Under the pieces are notes generated by a model. It was not told the origin of the DNA and ran no database searches. It worked only from the letters and a program-made list of their open reading frames with translations. This document shows, in pieces, positions 9,242 through 17,553 of a stretch of DNA of 28,756 nt. A program made the position numbers and the translations under genes. This DNA is from an uncultured Prevotella sp. (GTDB taxonomy: Bacteria; Bacteroidota; Bacteroidia; Bacteroidales; Bacteroidaceae), in contig UQKO01000031.1 in NCBI GenBank assembly GCA_900541575.1, positions 1 through 28,756 on the forward strand, written 5' to 3'. The stretch's first letter is position 1. Every line of letters begins with the position of its first letter.

Positions 9242-9868
9242 TTATAATTGTATATAAGTAACCTTTTTCGTCTCGAAGAACTCATCGTCGAAGTATTGAC
9301 TCAAGTTCCACACCTCTGAACAATGAGCAAAAGGAGCAAGTTCTGCCGTAACATCTCCTCCCTTCAAGCATATCAAGCCATTGGGAAGGGAATTATGCTG
9401 CTCACGAGCAACGTTTTTACGAACCAACTTCACAAGATCAGAAGCATTCATCACAGCACGACTTACCACAAAGTCGTACTTTCCTTTTTCCTCCATCACG
9501 TTGCGATGTTCTATCTGCACATTCTTCAATCCAATGGCTTGCGCCACAGCTGTAGCCACTTTAATCTTCTTGCCAATACTGTCAATAAGCTTAAATTGAC
9601 ATTCAGGAAAGAGAATGGCCAAAGGAATACCAGGAAAGCCTCCGCCCGTACCAATGTCCATTATTTTCGAGCCTGGACGGAATTTGATAACCTTGGCTAT
9701 ACCCAGTGAATGAAGCACGTGATGAGAATAAAGATTGTCAATGTCTTTACGCGAAATCACATTAATTTTTGCATTCCAATCGCGATAAAGTGCATCAAGC
9801 TGATCGAACTGCTCTCGCTGAGTGTCAGACAACTCTGGAAAGTATTGAAAGATAATATCTGTGTTCAT
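9242..9868 (-). CDS. rsmG: 16S rRNA (guanine-527-N7)-methyltransferase
   Basis: The 208-residue protein is RsmG (GidB), which uses S-adenosylmethionine to methylate G527 of 16S rRNA. The SAM-binding motif DIGTGGGFPGIPLAI is intact, and the N-terminal helix region (QREQFDQLDALYRDWNAKINVISRKDIDNLYSHHVLHSL, cited here as residues about 18-55) is typical of the family. The ATG at 9868 is chosen over one at 9928, because the latter would start upstream of the promoter and add a non-family extension. The -7 box TACCTTTG is only 19 bases before the chosen ATG. The gene is divergent from pyrG, with which it shares a compact promoter region. Confidence 0.95.
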   Translation of the reverse strand: MNTDIIFQYFPELSDTQREQFDQLDALYRDWNAKINVISRKDIDNLYSHHVLHSLGIAKVIKFRPGSKIMDIGTGGGFPGIPLAILFPECQFKLIDSIGKKIKVATAVAQAIGLKNVQIEHRNVMEEKGKYDFVVSRAVMNASDLVKLVRKNVAREQHNSLPNGLICLKGGDVTAELAPFAHCSEVWNLSQYFDDEFFETKKVTYIQL

Positions 9869-9879
9869 ATTTTTAGCTA

Positions 9880-9915
9880 TTTGCTGCAAAGGTAGTAGAA
9901 AAATCACTAACTTTG
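9880..9915 (+). promoter_or_regulatory. pyrG promoter (Bacteroidota type)
   Basis: TTTG (9880-9883) and TAACTTTG (9908-9915) flank a 24-base spacer, slightly long for the class. The -7 box is a clean match, 40 bases upstream of the pyrG ATG at 9955. It overlaps the rsmG promoter almost completely, on the opposite strand. Confidence 0.65.
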
Positions 9916-9919
9916 CAAA
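9887..9919 (-). promoter_or_regulatory. rsmG promoter (Bacteroidota type)
   Basis: On the minus strand, TTTG (9919-9916), a 21-base spacer and TACCTTTG (9894-9887) match the -33/-7 pattern of Bacteroidota primary promoters. The expected start of transcription is near 9880, giving a leader of about 12 bases before the ATG at 9868. Confidence 0.75.
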
Positions 9920-9954
9920 CTGAAACATTCGAAACTTTCAATTCAGAGTACAAA

Positions 9955-11559
9955 ATGTCAGAGACTAAGTACATTTTCGTGACTGGAGGCGTAGCTTCCT
10001 CACTGGGAAAAGGAATTATTGCCGCATCCATCGGCAAATTGTTGCAGGCTCGTGGTTTTAACATCACGATTCAGAAGTTTGACCCCTACATCAACATCGA
10101 CCCCGGAACGCTCAATCCTTATGAGCACGGCGAATGCTACGTGACGGACGATGGACAGGAAACTGACTTGGATCTCGGACACTATGAACGATTTACGGGT
10201 ATTCACACCACTCGCTATAACAACTTCACCACTGGCCGTATCTACCAAAGCGTAATCGACAAAGAACGCCGCGGCGACTATCTGGGTAAAACGATCCAGG
10301 TAATTCCCCACATCACCGACGAAATCAAACGCGATATGCTCTACTTGGGAAAGACCAAGAAATACGATTTCGTGATTACCGAGATCGGTGGTACGGTAGG
10401 TGATATCGAGGGTCAACCCTTCTTGGAAGCTATCCGTCAATTGAAGTGGGATTTAGGTAAGAACGCTGTCTGCGTACACCTTACTTACGTACCCTATTTG
10501 GCAGCAGCAGGAGAGCTCAAGACAAAACCAACGCAACACTCTGTAAAGGAATTGCAGAGCCTCGGTATTCAACCCGATATCTTGGTGCTCCGTGCCGAAC
10601 ACGAATTGGGAACAGGCCTTCGTCGTAAGATTGCCGCTTTCTGTAATGTTTCACCCGAGGCCGTAGTGCAGAGCCTCGACATGCCCACAATTTATGAAGT
10701 GCCCTTGCGCATGCAGGAGCAAGGATTAGATGCAACCATTCTGCGCAAGCTCGATATGCCCGTAGGAGAAACTCCGGGACTCGGTCCTTGGCGTTCCTTC
10801 CTTGATCGTCGCCACAAAGCTACGGAAGTGATCAACATCGGCCTTGTAGGTAAGTACGACCTGCAAGATGCATACAAGAGCATTCTTGAAGCGCTTTCAC
10901 AAGCAGGTACGTACAACGATCGAAAAGTGAAGTGTCACTTCATCAACTCTGAAAAGATTAATAAGGAAAACGTAGCCGAGATGCTCGCTGGTATGGATGG
11001 CTACGTAATCTGCCCGGGATTCGGACAACGCGGTATTGAAGGCAAGATCATTGCTGCACAATATTGCCGTGAGAACAATCGTCCTACCTTCGGTATCTGC
11101 TTAGGTATGCAGATGATGGTCATCGAGTTCGGCCGCAACGTATTGGGCTATGCCGATGCCAACTCTGCTGAGATGGACGCCAAGACCGACCACAACGTGA
11201 TCGACCTCATGGAAGATCAGAAGAACATCACCAATATGGGCGGTACAATGCGTTTGGGTGGTTACGAATGTAAGCTCCGCGAAGGTAGCCGCGTACGTGA
11301 AATCTATGGTAAAGAAATCATTCGCGAGCGCCACCGCCATCGCTATGAGTTCAACAACGACTTCCGCTCACAATACGAAGAAGCAGGTATGGAATGCGTG
11401 GGTACTAATCCCGACACCGACTTGGTAGAAATCGTAGAAATTCCTACACTGACATGGTATGTTGGCACACAGTTCCACCCTGAATACTCTAGCACAGTAT
11501 TGAAGCCGCATCCCTTGTTCCTCGATTTCGTAAAAGCAACTATTGAGAATAAGAAATGA
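9955..11559 (+). CDS. pyrG: CTP synthase (glutamine-hydrolysing)
   Basis: PyrG converts UTP to CTP with ATP and glutamine, the last step of de novo CTP synthesis. The 534-residue length is normal. The N-terminal synthetase domain begins KYIFVTGGVASSLGKG with its P-loop and continues through NIDPGTLNPYEHGECYVTDDGQE. The C-terminal class I glutamine amidotransferase domain has the nucleophile Cys382 in FGICLGMQ and the His508/Glu510 pair in QFHPEYSS. The ATG at 9955 is the correct start: an earlier in-frame TTG at 9913 overlaps the -7 promoter box. yidC follows 136 bp downstream on the same strand, after a palindromic intergenic element. Confidence 0.97.
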   Translation: MSETKYIFVTGGVASSLGKGIIAASIGKLLQARGFNITIQKFDPYINIDPGTLNPYEHGECYVTDDGQETDLDLGHYERFTGIHTTRYNNFTTGRIYQSVIDKERRGDYLGKTIQVIPHITDEIKRDMLYLGKTKKYDFVITEIGGTVGDIEGQPFLEAIRQLKWDLGKNAVCVHLTYVPYLAAAGELKTKPTQHSVKELQSLGIQPDILVLRAEHELGTGLRRKIAAFCNVSPEAVVQSLDMPTIYEVPLRMQEQGLDATILRKLDMPVGETPGLGPWRSFLDRRHKATEVINIGLVGKYDLQDAYKSILEALSQAGTYNDRKVKCHFINSEKINKENVAEMLAGMDGYVICPGFGQRGIEGKIIAAQYCRENNRPTFGICLGMQMMVIEFGRNVLGYADANSAEMDAKTDHNVIDLMEDQKNITNMGGTMRLGGYECKLREGSRVREIYGKEIIRERHRHRYEFNNDFRSQYEEAGMECVGTNPDTDLVEIVEIPTLTWYVGTQFHPEYSSTVLKPHPLFLDFVKATIENKK

Positions 11560-11565
11560 CTCTTC

Positions 11566-11682
11566 GGGTTAGAAGATTGGAAGATTAGAGGGTTAAAACA
11601 TAGCTATCCTCGCCCGCTAGTCTCCTGACGCACTACGATAAGGTAACTATTTTAACCTTCTAACCCGCTAACCCTATAACCC
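11566..11682. repeat. GGTTA-rich imperfect palindrome between pyrG and yidC
   Basis: The left arm (11566-11602) and right arm (11648-11682) are built of GGTTA-type words: GGGTTAGAAGATTGG on the left, and CTAACCC, CTAACCC and TATAACCC on the right. GGTTAAAA (11591-11598) pairs perfectly with TTTTAACC (11650-11657), and the outer arms pair imperfectly. The central loop is about 50 bases. It starts 7 bases after the pyrG stop, ends 13 bases before the yidC ATG, and lacks a terminal T run. A related element lies after the DPP5-like gene at 15869-15958. Confidence 0.7.
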
Positions 11683-11695
11683 ATATTACACAGAC

Positions 11696-13588
11696 ATGGA
11701 TAAAAACACAATTATTGGATTGGTGCTTATGGCAGCTGTACTAATTGGCTTCAGTTGGTACAACACAAACCAAGAGCGTAATCTGCAAAGCAATCAGACC
11801 GAACAGACTACCCCACAAAAAGCAACAGACAATAAGCAGCCGAGCGCAACTACTACTCTGGTAAAGGCTACTGCTGACAGTACTGACATCTTCTATGCCG
11901 CCACCAAGGAACAGACGCCTAAAGTGGTAGAATTGAAGAATCAAAAAGTCAGCGTAAAAATCAACACCAAGGGAGGAGCTATCAGCGAAGTGCGCTTAAA
12001 CGAATACAAGAGCTACAAAGACTTTGAAGCAAAAAAGGAAAATCCGCTTCTCCTTTATAGCAACAAAGACGCTGGCCTTAACTTCAAGCTCGACACGAAA
12101 GAAGGCACACTCGACTTCTCTAACTATTATTTCACTCCCATCAATCAGACCGATAGCACCGTAACCATGCGCTTACAAGCTAGCAATGGTGCGAGCATCG
12201 ATGTGGACTACAAACTCTTGGCCGACAATTACTTGGTGAACTTCACGATAAAGGCCAACGGAATGCAGAAGTACTTACCCTCTACCACACAGACCATCCA
12301 AATGGATTGGCACGACCGCGTGGCTCAGCAGGAAAAAGGATTCTACTTCGAAAACATGTACTCTACGCTGACCTATAAGAAGCATGGAGATGATACCCAC
12401 AAAATGTCTGAAAATGAGACAAAAGAGGAAAGCGTTACGGAAAGCGTAGATTGGATTGCCTTTAAAAACCAATACTTCAGTTCCGTACTTCTCGCTGCCG
12501 AACCTATGAAGAACGTCAACGTGAAGAGCGAACAACTCGAAGAAGGTAGCGGCTACTTGAAAAACTACTCTGCCAACATGGCTGCAACCTTCGATGCCAG
12601 CGGTGCAAAGCCTTCTAAGTTTCAGTTCTACTTCGGTCCGAACAACTATCGCTTGTTGCAAAAGATGGACAACTATAAGGTGTCAGAACACGACAACGAC
12701 CTGCAAGGTCTTGTCTACCTAGGTTGGCCTATCGTGAAGTGGATTAACCGCTTCTTCACACTCTACGTGTTCGACTTCTTCACTCGCCTCGGACTGCCGA
12801 TGGGTATCGTTCTGCTGCTCATCACCTTGCTGCTTCGCGCCATCGTATATGTGCCCACGCGCAAGAGCTACTTGAGCAGCGCAAAGATGCGTGTGCTTAA
12901 GCCCAAAATCGATGAGATTGCAGCCAAGTATCCCAAGCAAGAGGATGCCATGAAGCGTCAGCAAGAGACCATGTCGCTCTATTCGCAGTATGGCGTGAGC
13001 CCCATGGGCGGTTGTTTGCCTATGCTCATTCAGATGCCTATTTGGATTGCCATGTTCAACTTTGTACCCAATGCGATCGAACTTCGTCAGCAGAGTTTCC
13101 TCTGGGCAGACGACCTCTCTACTTACGACTCGCTCGTATCATGGAACACCAACATCTGGGGCCTTGGCAACCACCTCAGCCTATTCTGCCTCCTATTCTG
13201 TGCTACCAACCTGCTCTATAGCTTCATGACCATGCGTCAGCAACGCGAAACGATGTCGGGCGAACAAGCTCAGCAGATGAAGATGATGCAATGGATGATG
13301 ATGCTCATGCCGCTGTTCTTCTTCTTCATGTTCAATAAGTACTCTGCAGGTCTTAACTACTACTACTTTATCTCACTTCTCTTCAGTGCCTTGACCATGT
13401 GGTATCTGCGCAAGACTACTGACGATAAGAAACTTCTTGCTAAACTCGAAGCCAACTATCAGGCCAACAAGAACAATCCTAACAAGAAACCTAGTGGATT
13501 GGCAGCACGCCTCGAAGCTCTTCAGAAACAACAAGAAGAGATGATGAAGCGCCAACAAGAGATTCAGCAGCGCCGCCAGCAGAAGTAA
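11696..13588 (+). CDS. yidC: Membrane protein insertase YidC
   Basis: YidC inserts and folds inner-membrane proteins, with or without SecYEG. At 630 residues this is the Gram-negative form. It has an N-terminal anchor (about residues 4-21, TIIGLVLMAAVLIGFSWY), a large periplasmic beta domain (about 60-340), then the conserved membrane core. The core includes LLLRAIVYVPTRKS with Arg381, the hydrophilic-groove arginine of the family, the cytoplasmic KPKIDEIAAKYP helices, and the MGGCLPMLIQMPIW and FNKYSAGLNYYYFISL segments. The C terminus is a Gln/Lys/Arg-rich tail (QQEEMMKRQQEIQQRRQQK), likely cytoplasmic and ribosome-facing. The ATG at 11696 gives the N-terminal anchor at the expected place. 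Confidence 0.96.
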   Translation: MDKNTIIGLVLMAAVLIGFSWYNTNQERNLQSNQTEQTTPQKATDNKQPSATTTLVKATADSTDIFYAATKEQTPKVVELKNQKVSVKINTKGGAISEVRLNEYKSYKDFEAKKENPLLLYSNKDAGLNFKLDTKEGTLDFSNYYFTPINQTDSTVTMRLQASNGASIDVDYKLLADNYLVNFTIKANGMQKYLPSTTQTIQMDWHDRVAQQEKGFYFENMYSTLTYKKHGDDTHKMSENETKEESVTESVDWIAFKNQYFSSVLLAAEPMKNVNVKSEQLEEGSGYLKNYSANMAATFDASGAKPSKFQFYFGPNNYRLLQKMDNYKVSEHDNDLQGLVYLGWPIVKWINRFFTLYVFDFFTRLGLPMGIVLLLITLLLRAIVYVPTRKSYLSSAKMRVLKPKIDEIAAKYPKQEDAMKRQQETMSLYSQYGVSPMGGCLPMLIQMPIWIAMFNFVPNAIELRQQSFLWADDLSTYDSLVSWNTNIWGLGNHLSLFCLLFCATNLLYSFMTMRQQRETMSGEQAQQMKMMQWMMMLMPLFFFFMFNKYSAGLNYYYFISLLFSALTMWYLRKTTDDKKLLAKLEANYQANKNNPNKKPSGLAARLEALQKQQEEMMKRQQEIQQRRQQK

Positions 13589-13611
13589 GAAATCTCTAAC
13601 ATGCTAACAGG

Positions 13612-13669
13612 AAAGAAGCTAAAAGCTATACCTATACACACATTATGGTTTTGGCTTTTAGCTTCTTTT
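13612..13669 (+). terminator. Terminator-like hairpin after yidC
   Basis: AAAGAAGCTAAAAGC (13612-13626) pairs perfectly with GCTTTTAGCTTCTTT (13654-13668) around a 27-base loop, followed by TATTTTG. The 15-bp stem ending in T-rich DNA, 23 bases after the stop, suggests a terminator. The long loop is unusual. The A-rich left flank could let it work on the other strand too. Confidence 0.65.
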
Positions 13670-13694
13670 ATTTTGTAATCACAAATCATACTAT

Positions 13695-15869
13695 ATGAAC
13701 TTACTTACAACCATGCTTACAGCTACTGCCCTTGCTGCATCGGCTGCCATTGCCTCTCCGGCACAGGCACAGAATGCCGACTTTATTGGCAAGCAGCAAC
13801 CCACGCTGACCTCCGACCGCATGACACCAGAAGCTCTCTGGGCCATGGGACGTGTGGGCGGATTCAAGGTTTCACCCAACGGACGACAAGCCGTCTATGC
13901 TGTCACCTACTATAGCGTGAAGCAAAACAAAAGTCACTCTGTGCTCTACACCATCGACCTCAAGTCGCGTGCAGTAAAACAACTCACCACAAGCAAGAAG
14001 AGCGAAATGGGAGCCACCTATATCAATGGTGGCAAAGAGATTGTCTATCTCTCATCAGAAAGCGGAAGCAGTCAACTTTGGAAAATGAGCACTGACGGTA
14101 CCAACCGCCAGCAAATAAGCAATGCGCCAAGCGACGTGGCCGACTTCCTGTTCTCGCCCGATGGAAAGAAGGTAATCCTCATCATGGAAGTAGACCAAAA
14201 TCATAGCATTCAGAAGAACGATGCCGACCTTCCCCTTGCCACAGGGATGGTCATCAATGATCTGATGTATAAGCACTGGGATACTTACGTAACCTCTGCC
14301 CCCCACCCCTTCGTGGCTGAATTTGATGGACAGCACGTTGGCACAGCTAAGGACTTGCTCGAAGGCGAACCTTACGAATGCCCCATGATGCCCTTTGGTG
14401 GCATAGAGCAGTTGGCATGGAGTCCCGATTCTAAGACCATAGCCTATACTTGCCGCAAGAAGGTGGGCAAAGCTTACGCAATCAGCACAGATAGCGACAT
14501 TTTCCTCTACGACCTTGCCACGGGCTCTACAAAGAACCTCTGCAAGCCCGCCGACTACGTGGCACCCACAGTAGAAGAAGATCGTTCGCTCAAAGACCAA
14601 GCCGTCAATCATCCCAAGGAAGACTGCAACATGGGCTACGACCAAAACCCACAATTCTCGCCCAACGGACGCTACATAGCTTGGAGTAGCATGGAGCGCG
14701 ATGGCTATGAAAGCGATCGCACACGTCTCTGCGTGCTCGACCTTCAGACAGGCAAGAAGACTTATGTCACCGAGAAGTTTGAGAGTGGTGTCAATGAATT
14801 CTGCTGGGCCAAAGACAATCAAACGCTCTACTTCACTGGCGTATGGCATGGCAAGACCAATATTTATCAGACAAACCTAAAGGGAGAACACCATGCCCTC
14901 ACCAATGACGTAGCTGACTATTCGCTGCTCGGCCTTGCCCCCGATGGAAAGAGCCTCTACTGCAAGCGCCAAAGCATGAGTGCTGCCGACGAAGTTTTCG
15001 TGCTTCCATTAAAGAAGAACGCCACAGCTCAACAGTTGACCAACGAAAACCAATACTTCTACGATCATCTTGCCTTTGGCAAGGTAGCTGAACGCTGGGT
15101 AAAGACCATCGATGGCAAGGAAGAACTTTGCTGGGTGATCTATCCGCCTCATTTCGACCCATCGAAGAAATACCCCACCCTGCTCTTCTGCGAAGGCGGC
15201 CCGCAGTCGCCTGTGAGCCAGTTCTGGAGTTTCCGATGGAACATGCAGATTATGGCCGCCAACGACTATATTGTGATTGCCCCGAATCGCCGCGGTCTGC
15301 CTGGCTTTGGCATGGAATGGCTAGAAGAAATTTCAGGCGATTATTCAGGACTTTGCATGAAAGATTACCTCAGCGCCATCGATGACATCTGTAAGGAGCC
15401 TTATGTAGACAAAGACCACCTCGGCGCAGTAGGTGCCAGTTTCGGTGGTTACAGCGTATATTGGCTCGCTGGCAACCACGACAAACGTTTCAAGGCATTC
15501 ATTGCTCACGACGGCATCTACAACACACAACAGCAGTACGTCGAAACAGAAGAAATGTGGTTCCCCAACTGGGACATGGGCAGTGCTCCCTGGAAAAAGG
15601 CTGCCGACGGACAAGTGCAGAAAGTATTCACCACCTCCCCCCACCTCTATGTAGATAAATGGGACACTCCCATCCTCTGCATCCATGGTCAGAAAGACTT
15701 CCGCATAGAGTACACGCATGCCGAATCGGCCTTCAACACAGCCCGCATGCGTGGCATTGATGCACAACTGCTTCTCTTCCCCGACGAGAACCACTGGGTG
15801 CTGAAGCCTCAGAATGGCATCCTTTGGCAGCGCACCTTCTTCCGTTGGTTAGACAAGTACCTTAAATAA
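13695..15869 (+). CDS. S9-family dipeptidyl peptidase, DPP5-like
   Basis: The 724-residue protein is a prolyl-oligopeptidase-family (S9) serine peptidase and most resembles the DPP5 group known from Porphyromonas. That group releases dipeptides from peptide N termini in the periplasm. A signal peptide ends near residue 26 (SAAIASPAQA). Residues about 40-470 form a beta-propeller with repeated SPDGK/SPNGR turns. The alpha/beta-hydrolase domain holds the triad Ser582 (GASFGGY), Asp668 (GQKDFRI) and His700 (ENHWVL). The ATG at 13695 is the start that gives a signal peptide. A terminator-like hairpin separates it from yidC, and an MFSD1-like carrier follows 123 bp downstream, suggesting shared use of dipeptides. 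The enzyme class is secure; the exact cleavage preference is inferred from resemblance. Confidence 0.88.
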   Translation: MNLLTTMLTATALAASAAIASPAQAQNADFIGKQQPTLTSDRMTPEALWAMGRVGGFKVSPNGRQAVYAVTYYSVKQNKSHSVLYTIDLKSRAVKQLTTSKKSEMGATYINGGKEIVYLSSESGSSQLWKMSTDGTNRQQISNAPSDVADFLFSPDGKKVILIMEVDQNHSIQKNDADLPLATGMVINDLMYKHWDTYVTSAPHPFVAEFDGQHVGTAKDLLEGEPYECPMMPFGGIEQLAWSPDSKTIAYTCRKKVGKAYAISTDSDIFLYDLATGSTKNLCKPADYVAPTVEEDRSLKDQAVNHPKEDCNMGYDQNPQFSPNGRYIAWSSMERDGYESDRTRLCVLDLQTGKKTYVTEKFESGVNEFCWAKDNQTLYFTGVWHGKTNIYQTNLKGEHHALTNDVADYSLLGLAPDGKSLYCKRQSMSAADEVFVLPLKKNATAQQLTNENQYFYDHLAFGKVAERWVKTIDGKEELCWVIYPPHFDPSKKYPTLLFCEGGPQSPVSQFWSFRWNMQIMAANDYIVIAPNRRGLPGFGMEWLEEISGDYSGLCMKDYLSAIDDICKEPYVDKDHLGAVGASFGGYSVYWLAGNHDKRFKAFIAHDGIYNTQQQYVETEEMWFPNWDMGSAPWKKAADGQVQKVFTTSPHLYVDKWDTPILCIHGQKDFRIEYTHAESAFNTARMRGIDAQLLLFPDENHWVLKPQNGILWQRTFFRWLDKYLK

Positions 15870-15958
15870 GTTTTGAGTTTTATGGTTATAAGGTTATAAA
15901 GTAACCTTGATCACAACGAGCATAAGGCGACTTTATAACCTTACAACCTCAAAACTTC
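15869..15958. repeat. GGTTA-rich long palindrome between the peptidase and MFS genes
   Basis: AAGTTTTGAG (15869-15878) pairs with CTCAAAACTT (15949-15958). GGTTATAAGGTTATAAAGT (15885-15903) pairs with its complement at 15931-15949 with one mismatch. The loop is 27 bases. The left arm overlaps the last base of the peptidase stop codon. No T run follows, so it is not a standard terminator. Its GGTTA words relate it to the element at 11566-11682. Confidence 0.8.
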
Positions 15959-15992
15959 AAACCAACATAAGAAATCAAACAAATTACTCTAT

Positions 15993-17369
15993 ATGACACA
16001 AGCAATTCAACAAAAGCTCAGCGACTCTAAGTCAGCTCGCTGGACAGCCCTTGTCATTGTCAGCGTGACGATGATGTTCGGCTACTTTTTCACCGATGTA
16101 ATGTCGCCTCTCGAACCGCTGCTCACGGCAGCCAAAGGCGATGGTGGCCTCGGCCTTGGATGGTCGAGCGATGATTACGGATTCTTCTCTGGAGCCTACG
16201 GCTACTTCAACGTATTCCTTCTCCTCCTATTCTTCGGAGGTATCATCCTCGACAAGTTTGGCATTCGCTTCACAGGCATCATGTCCACCGTACTCATGTT
16301 TGGTGGTGCACTCATCAAGTGGTATGCCGTAGGCCACGACTTCGAGGGTTCCGTCACCCTTCCCTTCGGCATCGGTACTTACCACACACAAGTACTCATC
16401 GCCTGCCTCGGCTTCGCCATCTATGGTGTAGGTTGCGAAATTGCAGGTATCACTGTGAGCAAGGTTATTGTAAAGTGGTTTACTGGCCATGAGCTCGCTC
16501 TCGCCATGGGTCTGCAGGTAGCCCTCGCCCGTATCGGCACAGCTGGTGCACTCGCATGTTCTCTTCCATTTGCCAAGGCCATGGGCGGCGTATCAGCATC
16601 AGTGGGTCTTGGTGCAGCCATGCTCTGCGCAGGCATGATCGCCTTTATCGTCTATTGCATAATGGACCGCAAGGAAGACGCCTCAGCAGCAGCTCTCGAT
16701 GCAGAGCCTGAAGAAGGTTTCAAGTTTTCCGACCTTGCCACTCTTTTCTGCAATCGCGGCTTCTGGTATGTTGCCGTGCTGTGCCTCATGTTCTATGCAG
16801 GCGTATTCCCATTCCTTAAATTCGCCACCAAACTGATGGTAATGAAATATGCGGTATCCGAAAACGTAGCAGGCCTCATCCCTGCCATGCTCCCCTTCGG
16901 CACAATCTTCCTCACTCCCTTCTTCGGTGGCATCTACGACAAATATGGCAAGGGCGCCACGCTCATGCTCATCGGCAGCGTACTTCTCACCCTCGTACAC
17001 ATCACCTTTGCTCTACCTCTCAACTCATGGATTTTGGCCATCGTTGTTATGGTAGTGCTTGGCATTGCCTTTGGTCTAGTTCCTTCAGCCATGTGGCCTT
17101 CTGTGCCCAAGATTATCCCGATGAAACTCCTCGGTACGGCTTATGCGCTCATCTTCTACATCCAAAACATTGGCCTGGCTCTTGTGCCCGTATGGATTGG
17201 TAAGGTCAACCAAGCCAACACCTTGGCCGATGGTAAGACCATCGACTATACCCAGTCGATGACCATCTTTGCTTGCTTCGGTGCCGTTGCCATCATCATC
17301 TCCCTTCTGCTCATCATGGAAGACAAGCGCAAAGGCTATGGTCTGCAGAAGCCCAACATCAAGAAGTAA
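15993..17369 (+). CDS. MFS transporter resembling MFSD1 (possible dipeptide carrier)
   Basis: The 458-residue protein has about 12 hydrophobic segments and major-facilitator features, including GGIILDKFGIRF (about 82-93) between the second and third segments. From memory of the human MFSD1 sequence, several stretches line up: the loop above, WFTGHELALAMGLQVALARIG (residues about 162-182), the MWPSVP turn (Met367) and LGTAYALIFYIQNIGLA (380-396). MFSD1 has been described as a lysosomal dipeptide carrier, so dipeptide uptake is a reasonable inference here. The gene directly follows a secreted dipeptidyl peptidase. No alignment was run, and other small substrates remain possible. The ATG at 15993 starts a short cytoplasmic N terminus (MTQAIQQKLSDSKSARW) with no signal peptide. 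Two hairpins follow the stop. Confidence 0.87.
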   Translation: MTQAIQQKLSDSKSARWTALVIVSVTMMFGYFFTDVMSPLEPLLTAAKGDGGLGLGWSSDDYGFFSGAYGYFNVFLLLLFFGGIILDKFGIRFTGIMSTVLMFGGALIKWYAVGHDFEGSVTLPFGIGTYHTQVLIACLGFAIYGVGCEIAGITVSKVIVKWFTGHELALAMGLQVALARIGTAGALACSLPFAKAMGGVSASVGLGAAMLCAGMIAFIVYCIMDRKEDASAAALDAEPEEGFKFSDLATLFCNRGFWYVAVLCLMFYAGVFPFLKFATKLMVMKYAVSENVAGLIPAMLPFGTIFLTPFFGGIYDKYGKGATLMLIGSVLLTLVHITFALPLNSWILAIVVMVVLGIAFGLVPSAMWPSVPKIIPMKLLGTAYALIFYIQNIGLALVPVWIGKVNQANTLADGKTIDYTQSMTIFACFGAVAIIISLLLIMEDKRKGYGLQKPNIKK

Positions 17370-17419
17370 TTCCCCTGTTTCCTTCCTACCTGCTTCATAA
17401 GCAGAATAGAATCACATAG

Positions 17420-17460
17420 CGGTCATCAGTCAAGGCACTCTCTGCATTCACTGATGACCG
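17420..17460 (+). terminator. First hairpin after the MFS gene
   Basis: CGGTCATCAGT (17420-17430) pairs perfectly with ACTGATGACCG (17450-17460) across a 19-base loop, followed by TCTCTGTTTA. It is probably the terminator of the MFS transcript, although the T run is poor. Confidence 0.6.
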
Positions 17461-17479
17461 TCTCTGTTTATATACACAC

Positions 17480-17523
17480 AGAAATCCGATATTCCCAAGA
17501 GCAGACGGGAACATCGGATTTCT
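17480..17523. terminator. Second hairpin, probably bidirectional
   Basis: AGAAATCCGAT (17480-17490) pairs with ATCGGATTTCT (17513-17523), with inner TTCCC/GGGAA pairing (17492-17496 with 17507-17511). It lies between convergent genes and could end both the MFS transcript and the leftward small gene that stops at 17554. Confidence 0.7.
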
Positions 17524-17553
17524 ATCTATTATAATGCGTTAGGTTTTGTCCGT

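Noticed and set aside
9913..9954. Upstream TTG start for pyrG
   Set aside because: It overlaps the -7 box TAACTTTG and would add a non-conserved extension before the invariant KYIFVTGG start.
14055..14849. Long minus-strand open frame of 264 codons inside the peptidase gene
   Set aside because: It is the antisense shadow of a strongly coding gene and has no recognisable protein features.
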